64,000 nucleotides of DNA from Bondarzewia mesenterica (taxonomy: Eukaryota; Basidiomycota; Agaricomycetes; Russulales; Bondarzewiaceae), in assembly GCA_004802705.1 (NCBI GenBank), contig SGPL01000007.1:62001-126000 (forward strand), written 5' to 3'. Position numbers and translations under genes: made by a program. Below, in pieces: positions 60,893-64,000 of the stretch (the stretch's first letter is position 1; every line of letters starts with the position of its first letter). A model generated the notes under the pieces. The model was not told where the DNA came from. It ran no database searches and saw only the letters and a list, made by a program, of their open reading frames with translations.

Positions 60893-61717
60893 AATGCAAG
60901 TCAGAGAAGAGGAAAGAGAACGTTCTATACTTATGCCTAAACACATCTAGACCAGTCGCATATACTAATAGATAGTTCATGGACAATTGGCCATGGATAT
61001 CTGCTCCATTGCTTGAGTTATGTATGCAAGACTGATGATGTAGACAGGCTAAATAATACCTGCTTCGACGCTCATCCGATCTGGCGGGACAGCGGCATTT
61101 TCGCTGTCCAGACTTCTGAACAAGAAGCTAGACTTGTTGATATCGTAACACGTAGAAGCCACGCTGCAGCTCGGCGGGCTCGGCGACCAAAAGGCTGCCT
61201 TGCCTACGCTGGTACCCACTTTACATTGATTGGTCGCCTGTAGAAGGAAGCTCTTGCGTCTTGCTTGCGTCTGCCAATGAAATGAAGGGGTTCATCTGCT
61301 CACCATCGTCAAGTAAGCCTGGACAGAGTGAGAACTGGCTGGGACTGCGATACTCCGCGGACGGATCTGTGTCAGTCATGGCCGCGGCTGATCGCGGCGA
61401 CGACGAGAAAGGCCTTTGGGTTCTCAGACAGCGCTCAATCTCTGCCACCACCGTTGGTGCGCAGCCTCATGGGAGATAGATGTTATGATGTCGTCTCGAT
61501 GTTACAAATGTTACAGGTACTCGATTCCGGCTCACACGGTCAGTTCAATGATCCGTATAAAACAGCGGCGCTACTAGCCTACCGTCGCATTCCTCACATC
61601 ACTCACCCCCTTCCCAACTCTTTCGACAACTCAGATTGTCGAGACCTCTCCTGGGAAGGCTAGTTACCTCCCACGATAAAAATTGTGCTTTGCCACAGTC
61701 GCATCCTCACCTCTGTG
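60893..61717. other. Intergenic region between ABC transporter and malic enzyme
   Basis: No gene is supported. A plus-strand stretch at 61261-61480 is open in two frames and relatively GC-rich, perhaps a leader or promoter element of the malic enzyme gene. No repeat or RNA gene was found. Confidence 0.3.
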
Positions 61718-63911
<2,194 letters not shown>

Positions 63912-64000
63912 ACGTTAGAACCTCGAGCTCCGTCCATTCCTAGAATTTAGAGTTACCCTTCGAAAGAATTTTCTATTCGATTTACCACTCATTCCCTTCT

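Overview
This window is nuclear DNA of a basidiomycete fungus, most likely an agaricomycete. Nearly every gene is cut by introns of about 50-90 bases with GT...AG ends. The genes are ordinary eukaryotic ones (replication, nuclear pore, general transcription, ER and vesicle traffic). One gene has the basidiomycete-enriched DUF6593 fold, and there are no operons, Shine-Dalgarno sites or CRISPR arrays. I assembled the gene models by hand from splice signals and reading-frame continuity, so outer limits are good where a start, a stop and total length agree, and less certain elsewhere.

Layout. 0-5.6 kb: RPA3 (+), a CUE-domain protein like Cue3/ASCC2 (-), and a WASP/Las17 homologue (+) that is frame-broken and lacks a visible VCA tail. 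5.6-11.1 kb: gene-poor DNA around a UBC4/5-type E2 (+) and a DUF6593 gene (+). 11.3-16.2 kb: an AT-rich repeat, a Nup96 (Nup145C-type) gene without a Nup98 half (-), and a secreted DUF3455 protein (-). 16.7-22 kb: two uncharacterised small genes (-), PIG-L/Gpi12 of GPI-anchor synthesis (+), and TFIIE alpha (-). 22.4-24.5 kb: a leucine-rich-repeat protein (-) and a small membrane protein (+). 25.5-33.7 kb: four redox enzymes on the minus strand, namely two tandem short-chain dehydrogenases, an aldo/keto reductase and an old-yellow-enzyme-type flavin oxidoreductase (frame-broken). 34.6-41 kb: a multi-pass membrane protein (+), an uncharacterised basic/coiled protein (-), and an SH3-PX-BAR sorting nexin (+). 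41.7-47.4 kb: a large G-patch protein with two frame breaks (-), then a divergent pair, a five-exon complex I subunit of the NDUFS5 type (-) and Get5/Mdy2 (+). 47.4-49 kb: a 949-base assembly gap in N-rich sequence. 49.2-64 kb: a two-finger C2H2 protein (+), the p24 cargo receptor Erv25 (-), a long ABCC-type ABC transporter (+) and malic enzyme (+).

Most neighbours are functionally unrelated. The exception is the 25.5-33.7 kb run of NAD(P)- or flavin-dependent oxidoreductases, which could be a small metabolic neighbourhood but has no backbone synthase gene. Several conserved proteins are interrupted by single-base frame breaks, one of them in a run of nine Gs, and the 46.5-52.2 kb stretch is full of ambiguous bases. 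Draft-assembly error is therefore the first explanation for the broken genes. I found no strong candidate for an entirely new system. The most useful results are small multi-exon genes that only appear after splicing by hand.
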